Assembly (NCBI RefSeq): GCF_000024885.1
Contig: NC_013512.1
Coordinates: 1,054,001-1,118,000 of the forward strand
Origin: Sulfurospirillum deleyianum DSM 6946
Lineage (GTDB): Bacteria; Campylobacterota; Campylobacteria; Campylobacterales; Sulfurospirillaceae
Reading direction: 5' to 3'
Length of the DNA stretch: 64,000 nt
Shown: piece by piece, positions 35,466 through 44,459 of the stretch
Position numbering within the stretch: position 1 is the first letter of the stretch
Layout of the letters: each line of letters begins with the position of its first letter
Notes under the pieces: model-generated
The model's input: only the letters and a program-made list of their open reading frames with translations
The model's database searches: none
Told to the model about the DNA's origin: nothing
Made by a program: the position numbers and the translations under genes

Positions 35466-37817
35466 TCATTTCCATCGCCACTCTAAAATTTCAGGCATAT
35501 CAATCCCATATCTTTCAATATACGCCTTATGCTCCGCCAATTTTTCAGTCATCTTTTGGCATATTTCCTCTTCATAAGGTTTCATTTTAGAGACACGATG
35601 CATCACATCCATCACCAAATGAAACCGATCGGTGTCGTTTAAAACTACCATATCAAAAGGAGTTGTGGTAGTGCCCTCTTCCTTATAACCTCTTACATGT
35701 AAATGCTCATGGTGCGCTCGTTTGTATGCCAAACGGTGAATCAACCACGGATAGCCATGATAGGCAAAAATGGTCGGAACATCTTTAGGAAAAAGCGCAT
35801 TGTAGGCTTCATCACTCCATCCATGCGGATGCTCACTGTGAGGTTGTAACGCCATTAAATCCACCACATTTACCACTCGAATCTTCACGCTAGGAACCAG
35901 CTCTCTTAAAAGACGCACTGCGGCTAACGTTTCAAGGGTTGGAACATCACCACAACATGCCAAAATGACATCAGGCTCACCTCTATCACTCGCCCACTCC
36001 CAAATGCCCATCCCCTGTTCGCAATGCGCTATGGCATCAGGCATACTAAGCCACTGCACTTCAGGCTGTTTTCCCGCCACAATGACATTAATGGAGTTCT
36101 TGCTTTTTAAACACCAATCTCCCACCCATAAAAGCGTGTTAGCATCGGGTGGAAAATAGACATTGATAATGTGTGCTTTTTTATTGACCACCACATCAAT
36201 AAATCCAGGGTCTTGATGCGAAAACCCATTGTGGTCTTGTCGCCAGACATGCGAGGTTAAAAGGTAGTTTAAAGAAGCGATAGGCTTTCGCCATGGGATT
36301 TCACGACTGGTGACTTTAAGCCATTTGGCGTGTTGATTAAACATCGAATCAACGATATGAATAAACGCCTCATAGCAAGAGAAAAAGCCATGACGACCTG
36401 TGAGTAAATACCCCTCAAGCCACCCTTGACAGGTATGCTCTGAGAGAATTTCCATCACCCGTCCATCCGCACTTAAGTGCTCATCAAAACTATCTTTTTG
36501 CGCCATCCATGTACGATTGGTCACTTCAAAAAGTGCGTTTAGGCGATTTGAAGCGGTTTCATCAGGGCCAAAGACACGAAAATTCTGCCTGTTTTGAGCC
36601 ATCACATCCCGCAAGTAGTTACCTAAAACACGGGTGGATTCTGCCAGCCCTCCAGCGGGACTAGGAACATCTACCGCATACGCTTTAAAATCAGGCAAAA
36701 CTAAAGGTTTTAACAACGCTCCTCCATTTGTATGAGGATTTGCGCCCATGCGTTTTTCACCCTTAGGCGCAAAAGAAGCAATGTGTGAAAAGAGTCTGCC
36801 TTTTTCATCAAAAAGCTCTTCGGGTTTATAACTTTTAAGCCATCTCTCTAAAAGAGTTAAATGTTCTGGGCTACTCCCAAACGTAGCAAATGGCACTTGA
36901 TGCGACCTACAATGCCCCTCACTCTTTAGCCCATCCACTTCTTTAGGACCGCTCCACCCCTTAGGCGTTCGTAAAATGAGCATCGGCCAACGTGGACGTT
37001 CCTCTTTGTTTAACACTCGAGCCTCATGCCAAATGGTTTGAATACGTTTGACTATCACATCCAAAACTTCTGCCATTTTAGAATGCATTGCCTCTGGTTC
37101 ATCGCCCTCCACAAAAAAAGGCTCATACCCATAACCACGAAAAAGCGCTTCTAACTCCTCATGCGAAATGCGAGAAAGAATCGTTGGACTGGCGATTTTA
37201 TAGCCATTTAGATGCAAAATGGGTAAAACAACACCATCTGTTTTAGGATTTAAAAATTTATTGGAGTGCCATGATGTCGCAAGTGGACCCGTCTCAGCTT
37301 CGCCATCCCCCACCACACAACACGCTATCACATCTTTGTTATCAAACACTGCTCCATACGCATGAGAGAGTGCGTACCCAAGTTCTCCTCCCTCGTGAAT
37401 GGAACCAGGCGTTTGAGGTGCGGCATGGCTAGGAATGCCTCCTGGGAACGAAAACTGTTTAAACAACATTTGAAGCCCTACTTCATCTTGCGTAATCTTA
37501 GGATAAACCTCGCTGTATACGCCTTCCAAATAGGTTTGTGCCACGACAGAAGGTCCACCGTGCCCAGGGCCTGCGATAAAAAACATGTTTAAGTCATCAT
37601 GATTAATCAAACGATTCATATGAGTATAAATAAAATTAAGCCCCGGAGTCGTTCCCCAATGCCCTAAGAGTCTAGGTTTGACATCATGAAGGCTCAGAGA
37701 TTTTTTAAGCAGAGGATTGTCTAGCAGGTAAATCTGACCCACACTAATATAATTTGACGCTCGCCAATAGGCATCTAATTGCGCTAATTCGTGCGCATCC
37801 AGATAATGCTTTTGCAT
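35466..37817 (-). CDS. xfp: Xylulose-5-phosphate/fructose-6-phosphate phosphoketolase
   Basis: Thiamine-diphosphate enzyme of 783 residues that splits xylulose-5-P (and possibly fructose-6-P) with phosphate into acetyl phosphate plus a C3 (or C4) sugar phosphate. Family landmarks are [32 protein letters not shown], the diphosphate-binding [21 protein letters not shown] split by expected residues, [22 protein letters not shown] and [15 protein letters not shown]. It appears complete. Phosphoketolase is typical of lactic and bifid bacteria and uncommon in Campylobacterota, so acquisition by transfer is likely. Its product is the substrate of the AckA encoded at 8-9 kb. One palindrome copy lies at 35693 (LHVR). 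Confidence 0.95.
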   Translation of the reverse strand: MQKHYLDAHELAQLDAYWRASNYISVGQIYLLDNPLLKKSLSLHDVKPRLLGHWGTTPGLNFIYTHMNRLINHDDLNMFFIAGPGHGGPSVVAQTYLEGVYSEVYPKITQDEVGLQMLFKQFSFPGGIPSHAAPQTPGSIHEGGELGYALSHAYGAVFDNKDVIACCVVGDGEAETGPLATSWHSNKFLNPKTDGVVLPILHLNGYKIASPTILSRISHEELEALFRGYGYEPFFVEGDEPEAMHSKMAEVLDVIVKRIQTIWHEARVLNKEERPRWPMLILRTPKGWSGPKEVDGLKSEGHCRSHQVPFATFGSSPEHLTLLERWLKSYKPEELFDEKGRLFSHIASFAPKGEKRMGANPHTNGGALLKPLVLPDFKAYAVDVPSPAGGLAESTRVLGNYLRDVMAQNRQNFRVFGPDETASNRLNALFEVTNRTWMAQKDSFDEHLSADGRVMEILSEHTCQGWLEGYLLTGRHGFFSCYEAFIHIVDSMFNQHAKWLKVTSREIPWRKPIASLNYLLTSHVWRQDHNGFSHQDPGFIDVVVNKKAHIINVYFPPDANTLLWVGDWCLKSKNSINVIVAGKQPEVQWLSMPDAIAHCEQGMGIWEWASDRGEPDVILACCGDVPTLETLAAVRLLRELVPSVKIRVVNVVDLMALQPHSEHPHGWSDEAYNALFPKDVPTIFAYHGYPWLIHRLAYKRAHHEHLHVRGYKEEGTTTTPFDMVVLNDTDRFHLVMDVMHRVSKMKPYEEEICQKMTEKLAEHKAYIERYGIDMPEILEWRWK

Positions 37818-37951
37818 TGCTACCTCCTATGAGTGTATCGCCTATTGTAACGAAATATCGTTACATGTAATGATAAAAAAAATAAAAAAAATGTTTAAAG
37901 AGAGCCAAGTGATTCGTTTCGATAGGAATACCTTTGAGAATCGAAATGAGA
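37818..37951 (-). promoter_or_regulatory. Control region of xfp with two dyads
   Basis: GTAACGA (37847-37853) and TCGTTAC (37858-37864) form a tight dyad that runs into a TTACATGTAA copy at 37861-37870. A second dyad, TTTCGAT (37917-37923) with ATCGAAA (37940-37946), lies next to the hxlR stop. The first is 30 bases before the xfp ATG and is a good operator candidate; the second may be the hxlR terminator. Confidence 0.4.
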
Positions 37952-38338
37952 TTAGGATCGTAAGGGTTTATCGATACGTTTGGCTTCACAAACACCCTCT
38001 TGTGTCAACGTACCACACTCTTTGACGTACTCGATTCCCCAATCGAACATCTCTTTAAGCACAGGACGTAATTTCTCGCCAATGGGCGTCAGCGAATAGA
38101 CAACTTTAGGTGGAATTTCAGCAAAAACTTCTCGTTTGATGAGCTTTTTTTCTTCCAAATCTCGCAATTTAACCGTCAGTGTCTTTTGCGTAATTTCAGA
38201 AACCTCTTCAAATAAATCTTTATAGCGCTTTTCTCCCTCCAATAAATGCCAAATAATGCCCAATTTCCATCTATCGTTGAAAATATCTTGCACAATTAAA
38301 ACAGAGCATTTATACTCTTTATCGTTCACAATATACAC
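37952..38338 (-). CDS. HxlR-family winged-helix regulator
   Basis: Transcription factor of 128 residues with the HxlR winged helix: RWKLGIIWHLLEGEKRYKDLFEEVSEITQKTL split by the usual turn, then LRDLEEKKLIKREVF and PPKVVYSLTPIGEKL. A cysteine at residue 11 (EYKCSVLIV) matches the redox-sensing Cys of members such as YodB and HypR. It is divergent from a quinone-reductase-like gene and a nitroreductase, the usual setting for an electrophile- or quinone-responsive repressor. That regulatory link is inferred. Confidence 0.9.
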   Translation of the reverse strand: MYIVNDKEYKCSVLIVQDIFNDRWKLGIIWHLLEGEKRYKDLFEEVSEITQKTLTVKLRDLEEKKLIKREVFAEIPPKVVYSLTPIGEKLRPVLKEMFDWGIEYVKECGTLTQEGVCEAKRIDKPLRS

Positions 38339-38480
38339 GCTATTCCTTTATCTTTTAAAAAACTATTGGAAGGATTATAGCGTGATTTAAATATTTTTAT
38401 CATTACATTACAAAAGTATCGTAAGGATATTTTAAGTGCCTAAATTTTATACTCACTCAAACAAAACAGAAGGAAACAGA
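38339..38480. promoter_or_regulatory. Divergent promoter region of hxlR and the reductase genes
   Basis: This 142-base AT-rich region separates the two start codons. A small dyad TATC-GTAAG-GATA lies at 38416-38428. An HxlR protein would be expected to bind here. A strong AAGGAAA precedes the ATG at 38481. Confidence 0.4.
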
Positions 38481-39074
38481 ATGAAAAATGTACTTATACT
38501 TAATGGACACCAATACTACCCAAACATTGCAGAAGGCAAACTCACACAACTCTACATCGACACCGCAGAAGCGTTTTTACAAAGTAAAGGCTTTAACGTC
38601 AAACATGCCAAGGCAGAGAGTAACTACAACGCTTTAGAAGAGGTTGAAAAGTTTAAATGGGCAGATTTTTTCATCATTCAATACCCCGTTTACTGGATGG
38701 GTGTGCCATGGATGATGAAAAAATACATCGACGAAGTCTTCTCAGCAGGTGCGAACAATGGCATTTACGCCAACGATGGACGAAGCAGAAGTGATGCAAC
38801 TAAACACTATGGAAGCGGTGGTTTGATGCAAGGTAAAAAATACATGCTCTCACTCACCTACAACTGCCCAACATCTGAATTTAGCAACAAAGAGGGCTTT
38901 TTTGATGGTCTAAGCCTTGATGAAGCCAATATTGCTACACACAAAACATGGCAATTCTGCAGTGCAACACCGATGCAGACCTACTCCGTGCATGACATCT
39001 TTAAGGGCGATTTGAATATTGAAGCTCAAAAAGCCAAATTTATCGCTGTTTTGTCACAAAACTTTTTAGGATAA
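38481..39074 (+). CDS. MdaB-like NAD(P)H quinone reductase (flavodoxin fold)
   Basis: Flavodoxin-fold oxidoreductase of 197 residues with the start VLILNGHQYYPNIAEGKLT, the FIIQYPVYWMGVPWMMKKYIDEVF segment, GGLMQGKKYMLSLTYNCP and a C-terminal TPMQTYSVHDIF. Relatives such as MdaB reduce quinones by two electrons using FAD and NADPH, protecting against quinone stress. I chose the ATG at 38481, which has AAGGAAA upstream; the longer frame from 38436 lacks a ribosome site. It is followed after 3 bases by the nitroreductase gene. Confidence 0.85.
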   Translation: MKNVLILNGHQYYPNIAEGKLTQLYIDTAEAFLQSKGFNVKHAKAESNYNALEEVEKFKWADFFIIQYPVYWMGVPWMMKKYIDEVFSAGANNGIYANDGRSRSDATKHYGSGGLMQGKKYMLSLTYNCPTSEFSNKEGFFDGLSLDEANIATHKTWQFCSATPMQTYSVHDIFKGDLNIEAQKAKFIAVLSQNFLG

Positions 39075-39077
39075 ATC

Positions 39078-39833
39078 ATGGAAAATCCAACCCTAACACA
39101 ACTGCAAAATCGAAAATCCATCCGCCACTTTACGGGCGAAGCCATAAGTGAAGAGGACTTAGAAACCATTTTTAAAACAGCGCAACGTGCCCCCACTTCC
39201 ATCAACGGACAACAAATTAGTCTCGTTTACACCCGTGATAAAGCCAAACTTGAGAAGATTGCAGCGCTGTGTGGGGGACAAACACACATTGCTGAAGCAG
39301 ATGTATTTGTAGGCATCATCATCGACTTTAACCGCACCAGTGCCATCGTGGAGAGTGTGGGAAGAAATCACATCATAGAACAAAGCGCTGAGGGAATTAT
39401 GGTGGGAGCCATTGATGCTGGCATTATGCTAAGTCATCTCCAAAGTGCGGCAGAAGCGTTAGGATACGGAACAACTGCCATTGGAGCGGTACGCAAAGAG
39501 AGCGAAGCGTTTACAAAGCTCTTTAACCTTCCTCAAAAAACCTTTTTAGCACTCGGTTGCATCATCGGCGTACCGAGCGAGCGCGCTAAGGGCGCTCCTT
39601 TAAAACCGCGCGTCGCTCTCGATACGTTTGCCATGGAAGACGTGTATGACAGCGACAAAGTCAAAAAAGGCGCATTGGAATACGAGCACACGCTTAAAGC
39701 ATTTCGCGATAAAACCGGTAGCGGCTCGATGCCGACGTATGCCGAGATCACGACCAATTACTACGCCGACGTTTATTATCGAAGTACCGCTAAAGACTTG
39801 GTTGTACAAGGGTTTGCGTTTAAGGACGAGTAG
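39078..39833 (+). CDS. NfsA/FRP-type NADPH-dependent nitroreductase
   Basis: FMN-dependent nitro- or flavin reductase of 251 residues. The FMN-binding N-terminus is RKSIRHFTGEAISEEDLE and RAPTSINGQQISLVY, and the central region is AIDAGIMLSHLQSAAEALGYG. The C-terminal part (FLALGCIIGVPSE, LKPRVALD) is typical of the NfsA/FRP branch. It probably works with the upstream quinone reductase in a stress operon under HxlR. The bases after about 39540 are clearly richer in G+C (near 50 percent over 300 bases by hand count) than the window in general. Confidence 0.85.
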   Translation: MENPTLTQLQNRKSIRHFTGEAISEEDLETIFKTAQRAPTSINGQQISLVYTRDKAKLEKIAALCGGQTHIAEADVFVGIIIDFNRTSAIVESVGRNHIIEQSAEGIMVGAIDAGIMLSHLQSAAEALGYGTTAIGAVRKESEAFTKLFNLPQKTFLALGCIIGVPSERAKGAPLKPRVALDTFAMEDVYDSDKVKKGALEYEHTLKAFRDKTGSGSMPTYAEITTNYYADVYYRSTAKDLVVQGFAFKDE

Positions 39834-39861
39834 CCTTAAAAATCTTTACATGTAAACGTGT

Positions 39862-39881
39862 GGGCAACCATTTGGTTGCCC
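39862..39881. terminator. Hairpin between convergent nitroreductase and chemoreceptor genes
   Basis: GGGCAACCA (39862-39870) and TGGTTGCCC (39873-39881) form a stem with a 2-base centre. A TTACATGTAA copy lies beside it at 39846-39855. T-runs are weak on both sides. Confidence 0.6.
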
Positions 39882-39891
39882 CTGAAAAAAA

Positions 39892-41793
39892 CTACGATTT
39901 AAACTTGGAGAGTTCGTTATTGAGCGTTTCGGTAAGTTCGTGAAGGTGCTCACTTGCGCCTGCGATCTCTTCGACACTGCGTGTGTTAGTATTGGTCAGT
40001 ACGCTGATTGCTTCGATGTCTTTGGTGATCGCATCAATTTGACTGGATGTATCGATATAATCTTGCACTGTTTTTTGGGTGTTGGTGATGGTGCGTCCAA
40101 GAACAGCCGTAACGTCGGAAACATTGGACTGCACATCAACCGAAATATCAGAGATTTTGTTGATCGTATCGGAGTTGGTATTCATCTCCACACTCACACC
40201 ATTGATAGATTGGGTGACAACGTTGATGGTAGCGTTGATCTCAACCAAAGATTTTTGGGTACGCTCAGCCAATTTTCGCACTTCATCGGCAACCACGGCA
40301 AATCCACGACCATGTTCACCCGCACGCGCCGCCTCGATGGCAGCATTGAGGGCTAAAAGATTGGTTTGATCGGCGATGTCATTGATCACATTGAGAACAT
40401 TTTTAACTTCATTGGTATTGTCACTGACGAGGGTGAGTTTGTGCGCAAGTTCAACCTCGTTGTGTGCGGTATTTTGAAGAAGATTTGAAAGGTTTGAAAC
40501 GTTTTCTTCGACCTTTTTAAGACTATGCGTTACCTCTTCAAGCTCATTTTTAGAAGTCACCGCACTCGCAATAGACTCTTGCAAATAGACTTTTAACGAG
40601 GTCGCATCTGTGGTTGTTTTGGTAACAATAAATGACTCTTCTTCGGCACGTTTGCCGACATCAATCGCAGAGATAGAGAGTTCATGTGCCACGGAAGCAT
40701 TCTCCGCGCTGTTTGTTTTTGCCGTTGTGATGATGGTATGAATTTTTTGGATGAAGAGATTGATGTTTTCACTGATTTTACCAAGTTCATCACGGGACTG
40801 TATGGTAAGACGCTGCGTCAAGTCGCCCTCACTGCTGGAGAGATTTTTGATCACGTCGTTGAGTTTTACAAGAGGCTTAAACTGAGCATTGAGAATGAAC
40901 TGTAACAACGCCAGTGAAAGCAAGACCATAATAATGCCCGAAATGCCAAGTACGATCAGCATGTTTTGAATGGAAGCAAAAGCGACACTTTTATCGATGG
41001 TGACATAAAGCGTCCAGCCATTTTCAAGTTTAGTGAACGCTAAAAGCTTCTCGACTCCATCGGTAACTTGGTACTCATACGTCCCTGTTGCATGGTTTTT
41101 AACTAAGGGTTCAAGATTTTTGAGAGAATCTGTGATTTCATACAAAACCTTATCAATCATCTCTTTATTAGGATGGAAATTTATTTTTCCCGAAGCGTCG
41201 GTGACAAAAGCGTACCCTCCTGGAAATTTGGTTGCATTGATCTTCTCAACCACTTGGGTTAAGTAGACATCATTGCCGATAACCCCTTTGAGTACGCCAT
41301 TCACAAAAACAGGCGCTGCCGCAGAAATGCCAAGTTGACCTGTCGATGCATCAACATAGATATCGGTGACGATAGATTTGCCTTCTTTTTTGGCTTGGAT
41401 ATACCAAGGTCGTTTTCTAGGGTCATACCCTTCTTTTGGCTGAGATTTGTCACTGTAAAGCATTAAACCATTCTCTTCTATTCCTATGTACGTCATACCA
41501 GCTTTGGTTTTTTGAAGTGCCGTTAAGAGGTAGGGAAGCATAGCCTCTTTATTTGTAAACTCTTGCAAATGGGAGATATCATCAGCACTGGTCTCTAAGA
41601 CAATTTTTTGGGCATTAAGCCATGATTCGATATCTATTTTGAGTGCATTTGCTTTGGCTAATTGTGTCTGCCTTATCTCTTTATGAAGAGCGTCTTTGGC
41701 ATTGATAAAACTTACAATTCCAAAAATGAAGAGTGATGCTGCCAAAAATATACCTGAGGAAAAGGCTATTTTTTGCTTAAATCCAAAATTCAT
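39892..41793 (-). CDS. Methyl-accepting chemotaxis protein with dCache sensor
   Basis: Transmembrane chemoreceptor of 633 residues. It has a first membrane helix about 10-32, a periplasmic double-Cache domain about 35-265 ([43 protein letters not shown]), a second helix about 278-302, a HAMP domain about 303-357, and a cytoplasmic signalling domain. The signalling tip is [24 protein letters not shown] near 470-495. The DxRxRPWY segment suggests amino-acid or carboxylate binding, but the ligand cannot be fixed. No C-terminal CheR tether is seen. The gene stands alone, with its own terminator. Confidence 0.93.
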   Translation of the reverse strand: MNFGFKQKIAFSSGIFLAASLFIFGIVSFINAKDALHKEIRQTQLAKANALKIDIESWLNAQKIVLETSADDISHLQEFTNKEAMLPYLLTALQKTKAGMTYIGIEENGLMLYSDKSQPKEGYDPRKRPWYIQAKKEGKSIVTDIYVDASTGQLGISAAAPVFVNGVLKGVIGNDVYLTQVVEKINATKFPGGYAFVTDASGKINFHPNKEMIDKVLYEITDSLKNLEPLVKNHATGTYEYQVTDGVEKLLAFTKLENGWTLYVTIDKSVAFASIQNMLIVLGISGIIMVLLSLALLQFILNAQFKPLVKLNDVIKNLSSSEGDLTQRLTIQSRDELGKISENINLFIQKIHTIITTAKTNSAENASVAHELSISAIDVGKRAEEESFIVTKTTTDATSLKVYLQESIASAVTSKNELEEVTHSLKKVEENVSNLSNLLQNTAHNEVELAHKLTLVSDNTNEVKNVLNVINDIADQTNLLALNAAIEAARAGEHGRGFAVVADEVRKLAERTQKSLVEINATINVVTQSINGVSVEMNTNSDTINKISDISVDVQSNVSDVTAVLGRTITNTQKTVQDYIDTSSQIDAITKDIEAISVLTNTNTRSVEEIAGASEHLHELTETLNNELSKFKS

Positions 41794-41918
41794 TGAAATT
41801 CCTTTGTTTGAAGTGGTTTTTATTTTACAAAGACTCTATTACATTTCTGATACAAGGAGTTTCTATGGAGCAATTTGGCTATGATAATGGAAAGATAAAC
41901 GTGCTATTGGAGGAAAAA

Positions 41919-42476
41919 ATGAGACGATTTTTGATGCGAATGTCTTTTGGGTTGATCTTAGCAAGTCTTGTGTTAAATGCCGTTTTGGTGGTTCTTTTTT
42001 CATGGACCTACACAGCGCTTACCCAAGAAACACTCATCGCAACGGTTTCTTTTAGCAAACCTTACGACAGCAGTGGTTTTCACATCGCACATCTAAGTGG
42101 CGAAGACGGCAAAGTCGTTGGGGATTTTAAGATCTACGGCGAACAGTGGCGCATCGATGCTAAATTTATGAAAATGAAATACTGGTCCAATCTTCTCAAA
42201 CTAGACTCACGCTACGTTTTAGAGCGCTTTGAAGGGCGTTACAAAAAGAGCGAAGACCAAAACAATCAGCAAAAACTCTCGCATGATCTTGGTGAAAACA
42301 CGTTACTAGACCACTTCACCCTTCTTGGCTGGAATCCCTTCGTCGACATCGAATACGGAAGCTCGGTCTATCAAGAAATCACGCTCAACCAACGCTTTGA
42401 AATCTACAAAACCCCAACAGGCTTTGTGGTACGAAGAGTTCCTTTAGTGCAGGGTGCAAATACAATGCAGAAATGA
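41919..42476 (+). CDS. Hypothetical single-pass membrane protein
   Basis: Protein of about 185 residues with one N-terminal membrane helix (about 8-32) and an extracytoplasmic domain. The latter has motifs such as GDFKIYGEQWRIDAKFMKMKYW and DSRYVLERFEGRYKK. I do not recognise a named family. I chose the ATG at 41919 because TTGGAGG stands just before it; the longest frame from 41793 would begin on the divergent chemoreceptor start. The domain may be a sensor or a lipid/electron-carrier accessory; nothing decides this. A palindrome copy follows at 42497. Confidence 0.65.
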   Translation: MRRFLMRMSFGLILASLVLNAVLVVLFSWTYTALTQETLIATVSFSKPYDSSGFHIAHLSGEDGKVVGDFKIYGEQWRIDAKFMKMKYWSNLLKLDSRYVLERFEGRYKKSEDQNNQQKLSHDLGENTLLDHFTLLGWNPFVDIEYGSSVYQEITLNQRFEIYKTPTGFVVRRVPLVQGANTMQK

Positions 42477-42528
42477 TTTTTTTAAAATAATTGCTTTTAC
42501 ATGTAAAGATACTATTATCTAATTTTGC

Positions 42529-42534
42529 TACAAT
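42529..42534 (+). promoter_or_regulatory. -10 box of the mntA-hepT operon
   Basis: TACAAT in the context TTTTGCTACAAT, identical to the element before murJ, followed by AGGAG at 42549-42553 and the ATG at 42562. Confidence 0.5.
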
Positions 42535-42561
42535 GAAATTAAAATTTCAGGAGAAGATGCG

Positions 42562-42855
42562 ATGAGTGAAAAAGAGCTGATTTTACAAAAATTATCTGTT
42601 TTAAAAGCTCAACTTGCATCCAACTATCACATCATATCGCTTGCCCTTTTTGGTTCAATGGCACGAGATGAAGCAACCCAAAATAGTGATGTTGATGTGC
42701 TTGTCGATTTCTCGCAAACACCTGATTTGTTGACGTTTATCGAACTTGAGGAAAAACTCAAAAATGCCTTGGGTAAAAATGTTGATCTTGTTCCTAAACG
42801 AAAACTCCGAGCTGAACTCTCCCAAAGTATTCTCAAAGAGGCGATTGCGGTATGA
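42562..42855 (+). CDS. mntA: MntA-type minimal nucleotidyltransferase antitoxin
   Basis: Small nucleotidyltransferase of 97 residues. The GS-x10-DxD motif is complete (GSMARDEATQNSDVDV, about 31-46), and a third acidic residue follows in NVDLVPKR. In the MntA-HepT system the MntA protein AMPylates the HepT toxin and silences it. The stop overlaps the hepT start by 4 bases (ATGA), the normal arrangement. All catalytic residues are present, so it should be active. Confidence 0.9.
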   Translation: MSEKELILQKLSVLKAQLASNYHIISLALFGSMARDEATQNSDVDVLVDFSQTPDLLTFIELEEKLKNALGKNVDLVPKRKLRAELSQSILKEAIAV

Positions 42856-43205
42856 AACGCAATTATCTTTTGTATCTGGATGACATTCTTAAAAGCATTC
42901 AAAAGATTGAAACCTTCACGGCTGGCTATGACTTTGAACGCTTCAAAACTGATGATAAAACGGTGAGCGCATGTGTCCGCGAACTTGAAGTCATCGGCGA
43001 AGCCACCAAACAAATTCCTGATGAAATAGCCTCAAAATACCTTCAAATCCCTTGGTCACTTATGGCAAAAATGCGCGATAAACTCATTCACTGGTACTTT
43101 GAAATCGATGAAGAGATTGTCTGGAAAGTGATTACCGAGCAGTTTCCAACACTTAAAATGCAGATAGAAGTGATGAAAAAAGAGTTAATAGAAGATAAAA
43201 GTTAA
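42852..43205 (+). CDS. hepT: HepT-family ribonuclease toxin (DUF86)
   Basis: HEPN-domain RNase of 117 residues. The catalytic Rx4HxY motif is intact in MRDKLIHWYFEID (about 76-83), and the Tyr of this motif is the residue AMPylated by MntA in studied systems. The preceding segment RELEVIGEATKQIP is also typical. With mntA it forms a complete type VII toxin-antitoxin module, which may stabilise the chromosomal segment or act against phage. Confidence 0.9.
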   Translation: MKRNYLLYLDDILKSIQKIETFTAGYDFERFKTDDKTVSACVRELEVIGEATKQIPDEIASKYLQIPWSLMAKMRDKLIHWYFEIDEEIVWKVITEQFPTLKMQIEVMKKELIEDKS

Positions 43206-43331
43206 AAATTCAGTCTCGATCTTTTTTTTGTTTTTTGCTATCAACTGCTTTTTGAAGCTTAGAGATGACCAAAAAATTCTTCTGTTTAACTAGCAGTTTG
43301 GGTTTGATAAATGTATTATTAAAGGAAAATA

Positions 43332-44189
43332 ATGAATACATCGTATGAAGAAAAAACATTTGAAAATTATTTTAATGCAGAATTGGGTAATTTAAGTTCT
43401 GTCTATTTTCCTCTTGGTCAGACACAAGAAGGAGTCATAGGTGCAGATTCTGTAGCATATTCAAAAAATAGGCACCTATGGAAGATGTTCGGTTATCCTT
43501 GGTTTTGGTTTCAGCCACCTTACAGAGGTAGAGATTTACAGGATATTGCACAGGAAATGGAGCATCATACAAAAGCAAGTATTCAGAATATACCAAAAAT
43601 AAAAACCAACTTATTATTTCAGTACAAAAGATCTAAATATTTGATATTACCTTCGAGTGGACAATGGCGTCATTGGAATCAACCCTATTTTAGATATGAA
43701 ATATATCCAAAACAGCAAAAATTACTTGAGCATCTTGAAAGTCAGTTTGGACAACAAGCATTGGTTTTATATGCTGCCCCTGCTATTAAAAATGTGGAAG
43801 AATTAGTAGAAGCAAGTATAAAAAAACAGATAATTGAAAAAACAAACTTTCAAAAAGTGTCAAACTTGTCAGGGCATCATAAAAATACATTTGTTCAAGC
43901 GGGAACAATCTCAAAAGCATTTAGTCAACTAGAAGAAATTGAAAATGTTGATTTGCTAAAAACTTTAAACAATATAGATGGTCAAGATTTTAGTTTTGAC
44001 AAATTAACTTCATTCACATCAATAGTCAATGAAGTTATGATAGAAAGCAATGAGTATAATCATTCATTCAATTTATTGATGGAGCAGTATTCAAATCTTC
44101 AAGAATATAGAATTTTTTATGGATTAATGCAAATGAAAGTTTTTAAAGAATTAACTGGTATTCAGTGGTCAATGAGTTTTGAATATTAA
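43332..44189 (+). CDS. Unrecognised protein, possible PD-(D/E)xK-fold nuclease
   Basis: Protein of 285 residues with no family I can name. The order of motifs is suggestive. An N-terminal helix has Glu (NAELGNLSSVYFPLGQ), then comes a Gly-Ala-Asp turn (VIGADSVAYS), and then a buried strand ending in Gln-x-Lys (NLLFQYKRS, about 92-100). Glu...Asp...Gln-x-Lys is the layout of the Mrr-like branch of restriction-endonuclease folds. The C-terminal 110 residues are helical. The gene is markedly AT-rich, about 30 percent G+C in lines counted by hand. AAAGGAAAA precedes its ATG. It follows mntA-hepT by 126 bases and looks like accessory cargo. Function is not established. Confidence 0.5.
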   Translation: MNTSYEEKTFENYFNAELGNLSSVYFPLGQTQEGVIGADSVAYSKNRHLWKMFGYPWFWFQPPYRGRDLQDIAQEMEHHTKASIQNIPKIKTNLLFQYKRSKYLILPSSGQWRHWNQPYFRYEIYPKQQKLLEHLESQFGQQALVLYAAPAIKNVEELVEASIKKQIIEKTNFQKVSNLSGHHKNTFVQAGTISKAFSQLEEIENVDLLKTLNNIDGQDFSFDKLTSFTSIVNEVMIESNEYNHSFNLLMEQYSNLQEYRIFYGLMQMKVFKELTGIQWSMSFEY

Positions 44190-44217
44190 GAAAAATATTT
44201 ATTTTTTTTGTTGATAA

Positions 44218-44334
44218 ATCAAAGACTATTTTAAAGCATTATCCGCTAAAGTCGGTATGCCTTACCAAATGTTGATTAATTCATTTTTGATGGATTGTGC
44301 AAAAAAGCATGTTGAACCTAAAATTCAGTGGTGA
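44218..44334 (+). pseudogene. C-terminal remnant of a CopG/BrnA-like antitoxin
   Basis: A frame of 37 codons plus TGA encodes ALSAKVGMPYQMLINSFL and then KKHVEPKIQW. The first part matches the end of the ribbon-helix-helix domain of CopG/BrnA-type antitoxins, where Lys-x-Leu-Ser-Ala-Lys-x-Gly-x-Pro-Tyr-Gln is characteristic. An in-frame TAA stands just upstream and no start or N-terminal strand is found, so the gene is truncated. No toxin partner lies beside it. Confidence 0.6.
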
Positions 44335-44376
44335 TATTTTTTATATGTAAAAAACTGTAACTAAAAAAAATCATCA

Positions 44377-44410
44377 AGTTATGAGATAACACGTTATGCA
44401 TCTCATAACT
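44377..44410. terminator. Hairpin before tex
   Basis: Perfect 11-bp arms (44377-44387 and 44400-44410) with a 12-base loop, followed by CTTTTCC on the plus strand. It closes the accessory segment. A TAAAAT at 44418-44423 just after it may be the tex -10 box. Confidence 0.55.
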
Positions 44411-44459
44411 TTTCCGCTAAAATACCCCTCCAAAAATCTTTACATGTAAAAGAGAAATT

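Noticed and set aside
41793-41918. N-terminal extension of the membrane protein at 41919
   Set aside because: The extension would begin on the divergent chemoreceptor start and would lack a ribosome site, while TTGGAGG stands directly before 41919.
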